Shown here piece after piece: positions 1 through 11,569 of a stretch of DNA of 64,000 bases. How positions within the stretch are numbered: position 1 is the stretch's first letter; each line of letters opens with the position of its first letter. The stretch is from Isoetes taiwanensis (taxonomy: Eukaryota; Streptophyta; Lycopodiopsida; Isoetales; Isoetaceae). Location of the stretch: contig JAJEKV010000030.1 of NCBI GenBank assembly GCA_021234155.1, forward strand, positions 3,634,761 to 3,698,760, read 5' to 3'. The notes beneath the pieces were generated by a model. It did no database searches. It worked only from the letters and a program-made list of their open reading frames with translations, and was not told where the DNA came from. A program made the translations under genes and the position numbers.

Positions 1-343
1 ACCAAATATGATATCCTTCATTTTCTATAATTATAGGCATGCACTGCAGATAGTTTATCTTAAAATGACCAATCATAACCTCTATTCCATATAATCAATT
101 CTAAATTATTGGCCATGCCTTCTCTGAATGCTTTATGGATATAATGGTATCAGTACTTACTTCTCATGTCAACTTTAATTTTTCTTACAAATAAATACTA
201 CTGTTATCACATATGCTTGAGTGAATTAGATAAAACTACACATAAATAACATAGAATGCTGGATTAGGACTTAATAAGGATCTCAAGCCTTAGTATGAAA
301 TTCTTCTGTCTAAAGTTCATATTGTTGTTTTTTATTCCATAGT
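1..343. other. Intergenic, no gene seen
   Basis: AT-rich sequence with stops in all frames. It ends at a pyrimidine tract and CATAG at 332-343 that resembles a splice acceptor just before the open stretch that follows. Confidence 0.6.
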
Positions 344-950
344 GTGACCTTCCAAGTTGCCTTTCAAGAAAGCCAGTCATGGCTAAGAGCCATTCAGAGT
401 AGGGTCGAGACATGGGAAGTGCCCTCACCAGAGATGAACCATGTCCTGGACATCTGTTTGCAGAACCTCGAGCACAACTCCGCTGTTCGAGATCGCGAAG
501 GGCTGCGGCCAGCCATTGTCCAGTACGGCAAGGACCTCCATGTAGAAGCCCATGAGCAGCTGCAGCAGTGTATGCATGAACCGCGCGTCCAACAGGAGTT
601 GAGCTCTCGGCTCCAGATAGAAGAGGCCAAAGCACAGGCCACGGAAATCCCACATGCCCAGCAACCTATACGACGTCAGTCAAGTCCACCCACGCTGCAC
701 CATCAAGCCGCCCAATACCATCATCGCCACAGTCAATGCTACGCCAACTGCAAACAGCACCTGCTGCGACAGCCAGCATTGATCCAACCATCAGAGAGCT
801 CCAAGAGCACAAGTGTAGGAGCCACATTCTGGTAGTGCACGGCCTAGTAGAAGAGATAGGAGAGAACCTCGTCCACCAGTTTCAGACGCAGATCCTTACT
901 CGGATGACGTTCCATACACCCATACAAATTGTTAGAGCAAGGTGACATAG
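344..950 (+). pseudogene. ORF1-like coding remnant upstream of LINE endonuclease
   Basis: A 163-codon stretch is open from 344 to 835 with no ATG at its start (the first internal ATG is near 434). The reading continues in another frame to about 945, so at least one frameshift is likely. The protein is hydrophilic and Gln/His/Glu-rich, with helical segments near residues 20-110 and a His/Gln/Ser-rich end. I recognise no domain. It lies about 0.5 kb upstream of a broken LINE endonuclease on the same strand and has the same raised GC, so the simplest reading is ORF1 (the RNA-binding protein) of that LINE. A host exon entered through the acceptor-like CATAG at 343 is the alternative. Confidence 0.4.
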
Positions 951-1184
951 AGCCCAGCGTTCTGACCCCCCCTCCCCCGGTAGCCATATTCACTGTCAGG
1001 AATGCAGAAGAGCGAGCAGGCTATTCTGCGATAGCACAGGCAAGTTGTAGAGGACTGCCTTATACGTTGACCAAGATTTGACTCCTGCAAAGCAAGGTAA
1101 CCGCAAGCATGAGTTAGACGAGGTCAACAGCGTCCGCAAACACGGAGGAGCTGCAGGACGGATTCGAGGCAAGATGCAAATCTT

Positions 1185-1421
1185 TTGGCCCCAAATGTTG
1201 CTGTAAGTGATGCACACCCTCAGGGCCCTGCTGCTGAAGCTCCACCTCATGCCACTGCTGCACCCACTACAAGCACACACCCTGCCCCCATTGCCTCACC
1301 TCCCACTACCTGCATGCCGCATGCAGCTTCCACCTCCACCGCCCCCGCACCAACTACTGCCTGCATACCGCATGTTGCCTCCACCTCTATCGCCCTCCAT
1401 GTGCAGTCTTCACTGAATTAG
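1185..1421 (+). other. Pro/Ala/Thr-rich low-complexity linker
   Basis: A 78-codon open stretch rich in Pro, Ala, Thr and His with an internal repeat: the peptides MPHAASTSTAP and IPHVASTSIAL are encoded about 60 bp apart. Low-complexity linkers of this kind occur between ORF1 and the endonuclease in plant LINEs. It sits between the ORF1-like remnant and the endonuclease and is probably part of the same element. It may equally be open only because it is C-rich. Confidence 0.35.
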
Positions 1422-1439
1422 CAGGTGTAGCTTCTAGCA

Positions 1440-1965
1440 GCAAATAGGAATTGTGCCTCAAAATGGTCTTCTAGAATTGTTGGGGCTTCCCATGGCAGAA
1501 GAGATATAGTCTCAACTCAGTTGCTGCCGATATGGACCTTATCTTCCTCATGGAAATGTGAGAGCATGCAGGATACAGGTTATCTGACTTGTCAGGATAC
1601 CAGCGCTACTCAATCTTCAATAGGTGCACTGGAAAGAGGGGACACGGAGGGCTCACCTGCAACTACCGAGCAGCCTTGTGATAGTCAGTCTTCATGTGCA
1701 AGATGGACAAGCACAACCAGTACGTGTGGGTGCGCGTGCAATACTGCAGTGGCAGCCCTCTCTTTGTGGTGGCCTTCTACTTCCCACATGTAGAGAGCAA
1801 CTTCTACCACACTCGGATGTGGATAGGCTAACCCCTATGTCGATCTATATGATGACATCCAACAACATCGGCAGTTGGATAGAGTCATGCTTGTTCGAGA
1901 CTTCAATGTGCGCATCGGCAAGGAACAACCCATGAGATTTGATCCCCTGGGGGACGATGTGATGC
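1440..1965 (+). pseudogene. LINE apurinic/apyrimidinic-type endonuclease, broken
   Basis: Reading across frames gives the order of an exonuclease-endonuclease-phosphatase domain: DLIFLMEMW (the strand that normally carries the catalytic Glu), then SGYQRYSIFNR, QYVWVRV, FVVAFYFPHVESNFY, and VRDFNVRIGK, a degraded form of the catalytic GDFNARIG motif. In intact LINEs this enzyme nicks the target DNA to prime reverse transcription. Here the frame shifts several times and there are stops (for example after MEM, and two in a row near 1679), so no product is possible. No RT of the same element follows directly. The next RT signature at 2.3 kb is of L1 type and probably belongs to another insertion. 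Confidence 0.75.
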
Positions 1966-2279
1966 AACTGCGCCCCTCATAAGGAGTTTCGCCACATGTA
2001 TCAAATGGCAATCATGTCATGTGATATGGTAGCAAGTTGGTGCTATTGTGCACTCACGCCAAAAGATCATACACTAAGAAATCAAGGCATACCTATTTGG
2101 GACATTGGTAGCATCGACCCAACTGAATATGTTGGTCTTAATTTCTTGGACAACTATGAAGTCATCAATACTATCACAGGCAATTTGTCCATTTTGATAC
2201 TCAATTATTGCATTAATTGTAGAAGATGGTAAGGAGATTGTAAATGAAGTGGATATCAAATAAGAGTTTCTTCTAAAAT

Positions 2280-2720
2280 ACTCTAATATGCTCAAAGACG
2301 ATCCTTGAACAGAAGAAATTGCAAAAAACCAAAAGAATTTCGATGATCCCTGCCACTAAAATTATAGATAATGATTTCTTGGAACTCTAGATGATGAAGA
2401 AGTGCTTTTTATTTTAAAGAAAATACCCCCTTTCCTTATGGACTTCCCCCAAATTTTATCTAAATTTTTGAAAATTAATGAATGATGATCTGATGAGCTT
2501 TATTAAAGGAGCATGGAAGCTGGTTCCCTCCATCCAGCCTTTAATTCTAGCATGATTACCCTTATTCCTAAGATCACGCAGCCTAAGTTTCTAGGAGATT
2601 GGAGACCTAACTTTAACCAACACTACTTATAAAATTCTGACCAAAATCTTAGCCATGACCTTTATATTGATCCAGCTATCGACTTGTGGCAAATGTTAGA
2701 GATGTACTTCAAATGCTTCA
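2280..2720 (+). pseudogene. L1-type LINE reverse transcriptase fragment
   Basis: The fragment contains DDEEVLFILKKIPPF, equivalent to the start of the RT palm in plant L1 elements. In a shifted frame follows SMITLIPKITQPKFLGDWRP, then TYKILTKILA: the conserved LIPK...DWRPI.L.N..YKI..K.LA block, RT motifs 1-2. The catalytic YADD box is not present; similarity fades after 2720. Several frameshifts and stops show an old copy. It is closer to the poly(A) L1 element at 49-52 kb than to families A-C. It lies beside the broken endonuclease on the same strand but need not be the same element. Confidence 0.7.
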
Positions 2721-4240
2721 TTAGATAGTTGTATAGGTTGTGCCACCTCTTCTATTGGGAGAGCCACATTTTACGATCTCTTTCAACTGCTGCTTCTTAT
2801 TACCTCGCATAAAATATATCAAACATGAGTAAAATAGTGGTCACAATGAAGAACAAGGAAACCTAATACCTGATGCTTTTATTATGTTGATTGCTGAAGA
2901 ATAATGTGACACTTTGTTCTACTGTGCATTCATTAATTCAACAATGCTGGAAGTGGATTGGAGCCTTCATGATTGTGTGAGACAATGTGATTCTGATTAT
3001 TTTACACAGAATGTGATTCTGATTATTTTTTATTCTCTCACACTTAATCCTCTACAACAAAAAGATACACAGATATGAGTTTGTCATCCAAAAGGTTGAA
3101 GAGCATTTACTTTGTAAGTTGCTAATAATCTCCTCTATCTACTAAATGGCACATTTCATTTCCTTTCCCTCAATAGGAGTATGTAAACTTGGGCTTGGAT
3201 AAATGCTTCATTCAAGGGTAGTTGTACTTTGGTGGCACATTACGTCCATATCGATGTGCTTGTTTACAAATTTGAGTTTAGAATATTCTGTTTTGGTTCA
3301 TAGATTGAGATAATTGAGGACTACTTTTCCATGTGCAATCATCTTAGACATGTATGGTCTTGGTTTTTTTTTTCCAAGTGTCATTTACAAATTAACTAGT
3401 GATTTTGGCAGTTTGTCCCAGACTCTTCATTTGGCATTTAGGCTAGTTGCTTTGCTCCATTTAAAAAGAGAGGAGATTGTTTAGCTTCAGAAGTCTATCT
3501 CGAGTTCTTCAATGTCCAAGATAGAATTATAAGGGCTTGTGATTGCTCTTATCTCCAATCCTTCAAATAGAAGTGGTGTAAGGTATATTTTTTATGCGCT
3601 CTTATGCATAGCCATGTTGCTTCATTCAATGGTTCTTGATTATCCTCTAAGGTTTTATTTCTGATTTATGGCCACCTATGATAGAGCTAACTGCTATCTA
3701 GTCCTTCTTATGGTCCAAATACTACATCAATTACATCTACAATGGTAAGGGGTATTTATGGCCTTCCAAATATATTTGGCCCCTAGAGCTTGGCTCTATT
3801 TGCGAAGGGATTTGATCCTCAAGCCACCTGGTTTTTTGAAATGGGTATTTTTTTGCCAATTAACAAAATGCATACTGTCCCACAGGTAGTCCCTTAGGCA
3901 TTTTCCAATAACTTTATATGTGACTTTGTTTGCAATCAAGACTGAGGAAAACTATGTGTGAGTACTAGCAAGAATAGAGTTGGCCATTAGACTTCTTCTA
4001 GCTAAAGACTGATTGGCATTCATTTCTAATTCTATTCACAATAGGAGTCCACACATCTTTATTGGAGAAATTGATGGCAAGAGGGCACTCAAGCAACGTG
4101 ATCGCATGGTCGGGGGCGGGGGGAGGGGATAATTTTGATCCCCTCTCAATGTCAAGGCTTGACTCCGGAGAATCCCATAGAATGCTACATTATTAATGTT
4201 CAATTTAACCCCAAAAATTAGATCGAAATGATCAATGCAA
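2721..4240. other. Intergenic, no gene seen
   Basis: AT-rich, stop-rich DNA. A short direct duplication of GTGATTCTGATTATTTT occurs at about 2988-3030, and there is a G-run at 4111-4128. No domain or RNA structure could be supported. Confidence 0.5.
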
Positions 4241-4415
4241 TCAAGAAAAATGTTTAGATAGTTTTGGTTGGCCCAGAGATGTACATACCGAAGTCAATTT
4301 CATGCCTGGACCAGGCATGTTCACCCTAAAACCCCCCCTTTGGTTTGGGTGCATATTCGTACGTGGACTTTGGGCATCAAAAGCTATTGGATGGGCGTAT
4401 TTGCAAGTTATTCCT
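4241..4415 (-). repeat. Dispersed hairpin repeat R1, copy 1
   Basis: Positions 4302-4320 are a perfect hairpin (CATGCCTGG, loop A, CCAGGCATG). It is followed by a C-run and CTTTGGTTTGGGTGCATATTC, then CTATTGGATGGGCGTATTT. The same C-run, CTTTGGTTTGG.TGCATATTC and TTGGATRGGC segments occur at 40960-41052, also next to a hairpin. Read on the minus strand both copies translate to NMxPNQRG, but I take that as DNA similarity rather than coding. The family is unidentified; the hairpin suggests a non-autonomous transposable element. Confidence 0.55.
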
Positions 4416-4513
4416 CCTAAATAATAGCCACTGCCATGTGATCCACAACGTAAAGTGTTGTTCAACTCTTTCAAGAAATTCTTTAGCCAACTGGCCAACT
4501 TGATAGCTTAGCA

Positions 4514-4617
4514 ATTGTACATGATCGTGGTGGTTATATTTTCAGAAAAGCTTTTCAAATCTGAGAGCAATGAAAGAAATGAGATTAGTATGGAGATTGT
4601 ACATGATCGTGGTGGTT
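4514..4617 (+). repeat. Short direct repeat pair
   Basis: A 20-base word, TTGTACATGATCGTGGTGGT, occurs at about 4515 and again at about 4598, roughly 83 bp apart. A local duplication is likely. No gene is visible around it. Confidence 0.6.
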
Positions 4618-4619
4618 TA

Positions 4620-5815
4620 AGTGCCAAGGGGCGCATCAAGTCTCAAGTGGCTATTTTTCTAGACCTTAAATTGTCACCTTCAAAAACAACTTCAAAGAAA
4701 ATGTGCCCTTTCTCTAGCATTTGCAGAAAGATAAGGATGCAAAAAAGTTGGACAAATGCAAGTATATTTATCTTCTTTTATAGCTAACTATACTTCATTT
4801 TTTGTAGACAAATGGGGTGGCCAACCAATTATGCGAGAGTAGGAAAATAGGGCCGGTACACAATTTTGATTCCCTCGATTCAGATAGATGATTAACTTGT
4901 TTATGCTGCTAACAAATTGTTTTTCATTTGTAAGATGATGGTTGTATACGTCATGTTCAAAGAAGCAAAGGATTTTGGGCCACATCAATACATGGTCAAT
5001 TCCACTCAGCAACTGCGTATTATATTGTTGAAAAACTAGTACCTATTGTTGTACTAGATTTCTTTTTGTGTTGTTTCTTTTCATGTGCTCCAGTTTGTCT
5101 AGGACATAAGACACTTCCATCAGACATAAGATGGTTCCCTTGGAGTCTAGTAAGTGTTTGCAAAAAGCATTGCCCATTGTCTTTGAGTCTCTAGAGGAAC
5201 TTCTTGATCCACAAAGATACAAGGAGAAGTGGTAGAAGAAACATGCCTTTGGGTCCAAATTGAGCTAGACTTTACAAAATCCACCTTATAATCAAGATGA
5301 CTTGGCTGAGCTACAAGTTACATTTGGAGAGGCAGTTGATCTATTGAGGGTCCCCTCATGGACCTAAATATTTAGTAGACCAAAAGGTACAGACCTTGTA
5401 ATTCTAAGGGCGAGGATTGCCAACAAAAATTTATCAATGAGAAGGTAGAATAGACCCTCGCTATAAATCAGCGATTCAACTTGCTTGTTAAGAACAACTA
5501 TCCATTGGGTTGCCATCCCGCAATGCTAATCTTGTATTACAGAGCGGATGCACATTAGGTTGCAGAAGAGGTAAAGGAAAATAATGAGGAGTGAAATTGA
5601 TATGGTGGTAACTTTGAAGAGGAAATGAAGGGCGACCCTCCAGAAGAATACATTGCCACTGACATTGTAGATGTACAACATAGCTACTTCAATGAAGAAC
5701 AAGCTTCAAAAAAGTCATGTCTCAGCATCGAATAAAATCGTGCAGTGTCTTTATTTTAAACATTGCATCTCAAATGAACCACCCATGATCAGTGTAGTAT
5801 CATACTTCATGTATC
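4620..5815. other. Stop-rich region with weak coding-like fragments
   Basis: Mostly AT-rich and stop-rich. Between about 5110 and 5350 the plus strand shows short coding-like runs in shifting frames (for example LQKALPIVFESLEELLDPQ and DDLAELQVTFGEAVDLL) that could be a very old exon or transposase remnant. I recognise no family and assign no function. Confidence 0.3.
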
Positions 5816-6240
5816 ATATTGGTACAATATACTTTATGTATAGTACCTCATAATGCATAAGACAAGAAACGACGTACTTAAAAAAATAAAGAAAAAAATT
5901 GGTACGTTAAAATTTTGTTGCTTAAATATAGGTACGGTATGTACCATACAATATACTTTATGTATAGTACCTCATAATGCATAAGACAAGAAACGACGTA
6001 CTTAAAAAAATAAAGAAAAAAATTGGTACGTTAAAATTTTGTTGCTTAAATATAGGTACGGTATGTACCATACATGTAACGTACATAAATTACGTACCAT
6101 ACTTCTAAGATGTCATCAAATTTAGGTAAAGTATTTGTACCATATTGTAAAGCACTTGTACCATATGCCGTACAACTGTATATCCAGTATGGTATGGAAC
6201 TATCTTAATGTGTACTATACGTCTGTGTAAGCTACATCAT
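5815..6240. repeat. GTAC-rich tract
   Basis: About 17 GTAC tetramers fall within roughly 425 bp, against under two expected by chance. Eleven lie in or at the edge of the tandem duplication and six beyond it (GTACAT, GTACCA, GTACAA and GTACTA contexts). GTAC is the core bound by plant SBP/SPL factors and the copper-response element. No gene start is visible nearby, so a degenerate satellite is at least as likely as a regulatory array. Confidence 0.6.
5824..6071 (+). repeat. Perfect 124-bp tandem duplication
   Basis: Copy 1 (5824-5947) and copy 2 (5948-6071) appear identical base for base, from ACAATATACTTTATG to GGTATGTACCAT. Perfect identity inside a decayed neighbourhood implies a recent duplication or an assembly artefact. 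Each copy carries five GTAC palindromes. Confidence 0.9.
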
Positions 6241-6475
6241 CCATGATATAGTTACTATACTATTGTTTCATGTCTTAACTTTTGAATTTAAATATGATAG
6301 ACATCTTTTTGAAGCTATATACATCAAAAGTGCTTCTTTAAGTCATAGCCTCATTACCTTATTTCTTTATTCAGAATATTTATAGATCGTGTCAAAGCCT
6401 ATAAAAAAACCAAATGATGCTTAACAATATAAATAGCCAATATGAAATTTTGTTAGGCTTTTTACGCTGAGGAAT

Positions 6476-6533
6476 AAGATAAGATAAGATAAGATAAGAT
6501 AAGATAAGATAAGATAAGATAAGATAAGATAAG
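6476..6533 (+). repeat. (AAGAT)n microsatellite
   Basis: About 11.6 perfect AAGAT units. I could not find a LINE 3' end beside it, unlike several other short repeats in this window. Confidence 0.95.
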
Positions 6534-6539
6534 GGAGAC

Positions 6540-7415
6540 AACCTATTTAAGAATTTTGTCTGACCTTTGAACCTTAAAATTCGGCAAAGATGTCCATCCA
6601 GTCTCTACATTCTTGAATTGCCTTTCTCTTGGAGAGCAGTTATAGAACTCAATTCACTGGCAATGATTATTTATCTTCGGAAGTTTGTATTGCTATATCG
6701 ACACAATAGGATGCAACTTAACCAATACATATCCTCTTGAAAAGGTAGCTGACATGTCTAGCAAATGAGAGAAAATAAATCTTGAAGGTGTTGTCTAAGT
6801 TGAACAAGATAAGAAGTCTCTAAGCCATCTAACAAGAGAAGAAAATTAATAAAACTTATCATCACTTCTTCTTAGCAGACTTAAAGAATAAGTGAGTGTG
6901 CTAGCCCAATTCATTTGCTCTTGAAATTATAATATTCTTAATTTCTGCCACGGTCTTTTTTCTCTTGGATATCATAAAAAGGGACCTACTTATTTATAGT
7001 TTTGATACAACATGTTAACCAACCTCTATTTCACAGGTTTGAAAAGGATTCGATAGCGGTGGCAAACTCTACGACCACCAGAAGAGAAGATGAATGAGTT
7101 TCAAATAAGTTTTAGTATGCCTCCTATCGGATAAGTTTTAGTATGCCTCCTTTGATTATGCGCTATAGTGAAAACCATTATGGGTAGCAATTTCACGTTG
7201 TACTAGAAGTATCAATAATTGCTCCAACATCCTTCAAAACTAATGGTTTGATGATGATTGCAAAGATTTTAAATGATAACTCAGATCGGTAAGTGATCCC
7301 GCTCTACGGTTATAAGCAACAGGCAATACATAGCTTGCATCGAAGCAAACATGCATATTTGTAGAACATCAACTGACAATGTTTTACCTTCTTGACTGCG
7401 CCGCATAACATTTTA
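6540..7415. other. Intergenic, no gene seen
   Basis: AT-rich sequence without a supported gene. A short word, GGATAAGTTTTAGTATGCCTCC, is nearly duplicated around 7103-7150. Confidence 0.45.
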
Positions 7416-7545
7416 GAGGAGAGTGTTACACAAGCATGTGAAGCCTCTTGGCAACATCTCTTTAGAGCAGTGGGTGCAATACTTGATGCAATTATATGAT
7501 CCTAACATGGTTTAGAATATTGTGTCCACATAAATAGGTCCTTCA

Positions 7546-9540
7546 TTGACTATAACGGAGGCAGATGTCACCCAGGACTTGCAACGCCTTGCAAATGGCA
7601 AAGTGGTAGATCTAGATGGAATGCAGATAGAACTATGGTTCAAGTTAGTTGGACCTCAGATTATCCCACTCTTGACTCGGGGGATTCACACAGAAGACCC
7701 GTATAAACCTAGTGAGAGTCTAGAAGGGGATTTTTTCTCGATGTTTTCATACGTATACTAGGGGTTTAAATCCCCTTCTTACCGACATTCTAGTGTATTT
7801 TCTCCATGGAAGGGATGTTTTTCCAACTCTTTTGCGTATATATAGAGGTGTTTCTTCTCACCTTAAGCACGCAGGTGGCATATGCTCATGTGATAAAGGT
7901 GAATCCCTCGAGACTCCTGACTAGTATGATCAATATAGCCCTCATGAAGGCTTTCCATTGCTATAGACCATCCGCAGAATAGTTCCAATATACAAAACAT
8001 GGGATCATCACTGTCATGCCAATAACTTTGACAATCATGGTCAGTCCTTTGTTGGCAAAACTGCTCGTCAAAATTATTGAACAAAAATTGACATCATGGG
8101 TAGAGAAATCAGGGATGCTCATAATTGGAGAAGCGTCTTTTAAGCCTATGCATTTCACTATTGACCACATTTTCACATTGCACACTCTGTGTAATATGCT
8201 AGACAACCTATTAGAGAACAATAGAAAATAAACAACAGGATCTATACCATTGTTTCATAGACTTTGCAAAGGCTTTCGACATTGTGGCTAGAAAGAAGCT
8301 CTGGAAGAGAGTATCACAACTAGGACTCCTAGAGGAAATGTAAAATGCAGTCTACAAGCTGTATGCAATAGTCATAGCTTGAATGCCTCCATCATGCCAC
8401 CCTATCAATTGTAATTTGAGAGTGCACCAAGAATGTCCACTATCTCCCAAGCCATTTGGGGTGTATATTGATCAGTTGAAGGATTGGCTTGTCAGCATGG
8501 AGAGTGAGGGGTCCGGCTTGCGTAGCTATGCTAATGATGTACACCTATTAGCTCACATTCCAGTAAGTATGTAGCATCTAGATGCACTGAACACTTTCTG
8601 TCAGGAACTGGAATGCGAGTCAACTTGGCAAAGACCAAGATACTTCTAATATCATCTTCCAAATAAGATGGACAATATCGCTCCACTTATCAAGGTCAAA
8701 ATGTAGAAGTGGTGCAAACATATGAATACCTTAGAGTGGAGTTCACTACCACCACATATTAAGACACAGATATCCAACAACAACGAGAGATATTAGGTTG
8801 GAAAGCTCTCTATGGCATGCAGAACAATTGCCACAAAGCGGGGCTTTATGATTGGTTCCATCAGCACACTCATTTAGGGTTTTGGTGGAACCAGTTCTTT
8901 CATATGGAATGGAAGTATGGGGGTTGTCACTAGGGAAGATTTGGAACATGTCTAGAAAGTCCTCCTAACTCGGCATTCGGAGTCAAATTCATAGTTCCGA
9001 AAGCATATATTCTATTGCTAGAAGATAGTAAGCATGGAGATATCCAACTTCCCGCCTACACACCGGTTAAATGTCTATAGCGTCTCAAAGCTTGTTGAAA
9101 GGAGAATGTGCATGTTCCTTCTCTAGATAGAATGTCCAGGAACATGGATGTATACGGGTGCAGAAAAATAAAGATCACCCATTCGCCTAAAGCAATACCT
9201 CAATACTTGCTTCTTTTAGTAAGCTTTGGGATGTCAGTGCTTTGGAAATAGTCAAGACAACATACACAAAAGCCAATAATCTCACGCCTTCTTATGGTCC
9301 ACAACAATTCCTATTATTACATTTGCCCATGAAGAGACATAGAACAATGTCCATTCGCAATGATGCACCCATGAGGATCATGAAGACATGGTATGTGAAT
9401 GTTGCCACTCTCTTCAGATTTGCCCAATGTTTGTGACTATCAGAGCATGATATATTGACTTGGTTGCACCTATCAGCCACCATATGTGCGCTTTGCAGAC
9501 ACCAGCACTAATAGCATTATATCCTAGAGGTTATCTATAA
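7546..9540 (+). pseudogene. Family A LINE ORF2 (reverse transcriptase) remnant
   Basis: Segments in order: LQRLANGKVVDLDGMQIELW (start of the RT fingers), RIVPIYK and TIMVSPLLAKLL near 7980-8070, FKPMHFTIDHIFTLHTL (normally QAGFRPxHSTIDHI), CFIDFAKAFDIV (motif A with its Asp), QECPLSPKPFGVYIDQL (motif B), then RSYANDVHLLAHIP, where the catalytic YADD box has become YAND. VNLAKTKI and YEYLRVEF (motifs D-E) follow. An intact enzyme copies LINE RNA at the nicked target. Here the damaged catalytic box, at least five frame changes and an insertion at 7.7 kb rule out function. Confidence 0.8.
7695..7805. mobile_element. Foldback insert inside LINE A1 (MITE-like)
   Basis: AGAAGGGGATTT (7722-7733) and its exact reverse complement AAATCCCCTTCT (7768-7779) flank a 34-bp loop. 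The outer flanks (CTAGTGAGAGTCT on the left, ACATTCTAGTG on the right) continue as imperfect inverted repeats. It interrupts the RT reading between LLTRG and the RIVPIYK block, so it arrived after the LINE. Its edges and target duplication are unclear. Confidence 0.5.
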
Positions 9541-9734
9541 GTGACATGAAATAGGTCATGCATCAACACATAGATATGTACAAATGTACAGATGTTTATT
9601 ATTGATAAGATCCCTCGAAAACCCCTCGGGTGGAGGTTTTTTAATCTTAAACAGTACTTGGCTTGTTGTCTCTTTCTTATGTTCGCTCCCATAGACCTTC
9701 TAGTGTCCGTGGAGGATAAAAGGCAATTCAATAC

Positions 9735-11130
9735 AATTCATCATTATCATGTTAGCACTCCTAAAAGATGTGTCTATTGAGTTTTAAAGACTTCGGACGA
9801 AAGCTTCTCTTCTATTCCATCGTTCCAAAGGTGAGGCTCCTCTGTGTTCCATCCTTGAGTAAGAAATAACCTCATGATCCACCTTTCCATGATGTGGTAC
9901 AAAACTTAGTAAAGAACAGTCTCATTTTTGTTATAACCCCTCGGTGACAACAGGAATCTCAAGTGCAAATTGAATAGATATTTATTCCTATCCTTTGTTA
10001 CCCTACCTACTAAATCTGTAGAGCTCAAAGGTAGCAAGTCATAGGGCACTATCACATTGAGCTCTATTTACTAGCTACAAAGGCGAGTTAGACGCACTAA
10101 CTACACATGACTAATTACCATTTGAAGCAGCATCCAATTCAAAGAAATCATTAGGATAAAGAACATATTTACGAATTGCAATACCAAAAAAAATATGTCG
10201 AGGAGAAACATTACACATAATACATATACCTTCTGGAAACTTCTGGAAACAGGACCTTTCAAGAACCATAATGCACTGTTGAAATCAGCTTCCTATTTCT
10301 TCTTGGCAATCGAGGACTTTGTCCCAATTGAGATTTGAATAATAGTGTAGAGATAGTGAATTTACATTGACGTCTATCCATTTCCCATCACCAAGCTAAA
10401 GCAACTTGGATTTTCCTTTTTTTCTTGTCTTAGACTGTCTTCATCAACACTACAAAGAATGACATTGACATCTAATCATTTTCCATCACCAAACTGAAAC
10501 AACTTGGCTTTTTCTTTTTCTTTTTTATTGCCTTAGAAGCCCGATCTCATCAACATCAGCTTCCATGTGAGCTGTTCTGGCAGTCTTCCTCATAGCCATA
10601 AAAGCAACACCAAAAAACGAGAACAACAATAAAAGCACAAGACCAAGAATTTCCTGACCAAGTAGAGGCACATGCACCTTGATTGAAAAACCAAAGCAAA
10701 GAGAATGTAAACCTGGAAATGTTGCATAAAATAGGAGAATGCAATTGTTATCATCTCAAATTCTCTTGGTAACATTCCTAAAGCGTAGTTAAACTATGGC
10801 ATCGCATGCTTGGCAGAGAGACCTGAAGCATTTATATAAATTGTACAACATTTTAACCCATGTGTAAAACCTAGTTCTCAAATAGTTTGATTGGAGGAAT
10901 GGATTTCAAAAAGCCTTCCAAGTTTCTTTGACGTTCATCCATCTCAACTTAAAAAACATCAAATTTCATTATACAAGAAATTTATCGCGGCACCATTTCT
11001 CTTTACCAACTCATTTACTAGTTTTGAACTATATCTATTCGGAACTGTGTCAAAGACATCCTCCAATACATGAGATTTCAACATACATTTGTGTATTTTG
11101 TTTCGGTGCCATTTTGGCCCCAACATTGGA
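9735..11130. other. Intergenic, no gene seen
   Basis: AT-rich with stops in all frames. Two similar segments near 10362-10400 and 10460-10500 (GACRTCTAxxCATTTxCCATCACCAAxCT) suggest an old local duplication of about 100 bp. Nothing else could be supported. Confidence 0.45.
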
Positions 11131-11139
11131 GATTTTCTT

Positions 11140-11565
11140 ACTATTTCGTTAGATTCTTTAAAATTCTTTTAATATTTTCTAGAAATGCACCTAGTTACTT
11201 GTTAATTCTCCAAGATTCTATTAAAATTCCCAAAGAATATAAAAAATTCTTGAGGTTCTCGTGAATCCCCAAGATTCCATCAAGATTTTCTTAGATTCTT
11301 TTAAATACCATTGATATTCACTGAATTTCTTGTGCAATATGATCACTCGTTTGAAACATTTCGATGAGTTGGTGTCTGGCTTAGACAATGTCCGAATCCC
11401 TGAAAATTTTCTTAGATTCTATCAATTCGATTAGATTCCTCAAGATTCTCTAATATTTTGTGAAGATCCACGAGATCTCTAAAGGTTCTCCTCGAAAAAA
11501 ACCCTAAGTTTCCTTCATAATCTATGAGATTCTCTTCAGATTCTCTAAGGTTCTTTGAACGCAAT
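11140..11565. repeat. Degenerate AGATTCT-rich array
   Basis: AGATTCT or one-base variants recur at least nine times (for example near 11150, 11213, 11271, 11297, 11414, 11432, 11441, 11529 and 11540), usually followed by a T/A run. The spacing is irregular. It is probably a decayed short-unit array. No coding frame survives. Confidence 0.5.
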
Positions 11566-11569
11566 AGCG

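Larger units (their letters stand above)
7420..9730 (+). mobile_element. Family A LINE, copy A1, decayed
   Basis: The left part translates to QWVQYLMQLYDP, shared in part with copy A5 (FAQLYDP at 42.1 kb). RT motifs and a long C-terminal region follow to about 9500. The 3' end keeps the family stem-loop (AAAACC...GGTTTT, 9618-9641) and a degraded terminal block (TCCCATAGACC, GTCCGTGGAGGATAAAA) ending near 9722. The expected simple-repeat tail is reduced to CAATTCAATACAATTC. The 5' part with endonuclease and ORF1 is missing, as in 5'-truncated LINE insertions. No target-site duplication could be identified. Confidence 0.8.

Noticed and set aside
264-653. 129-codon minus-strand frame over the ORF1-like remnant
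   Set aside because: Antisense shadow of the GC-richer plus-strand coding remnant; no sensible composition.
5824-6071. CRISPR-like array
   Set aside because: Only two directly adjoining 124-bp copies with no spacers, in a eukaryotic context.
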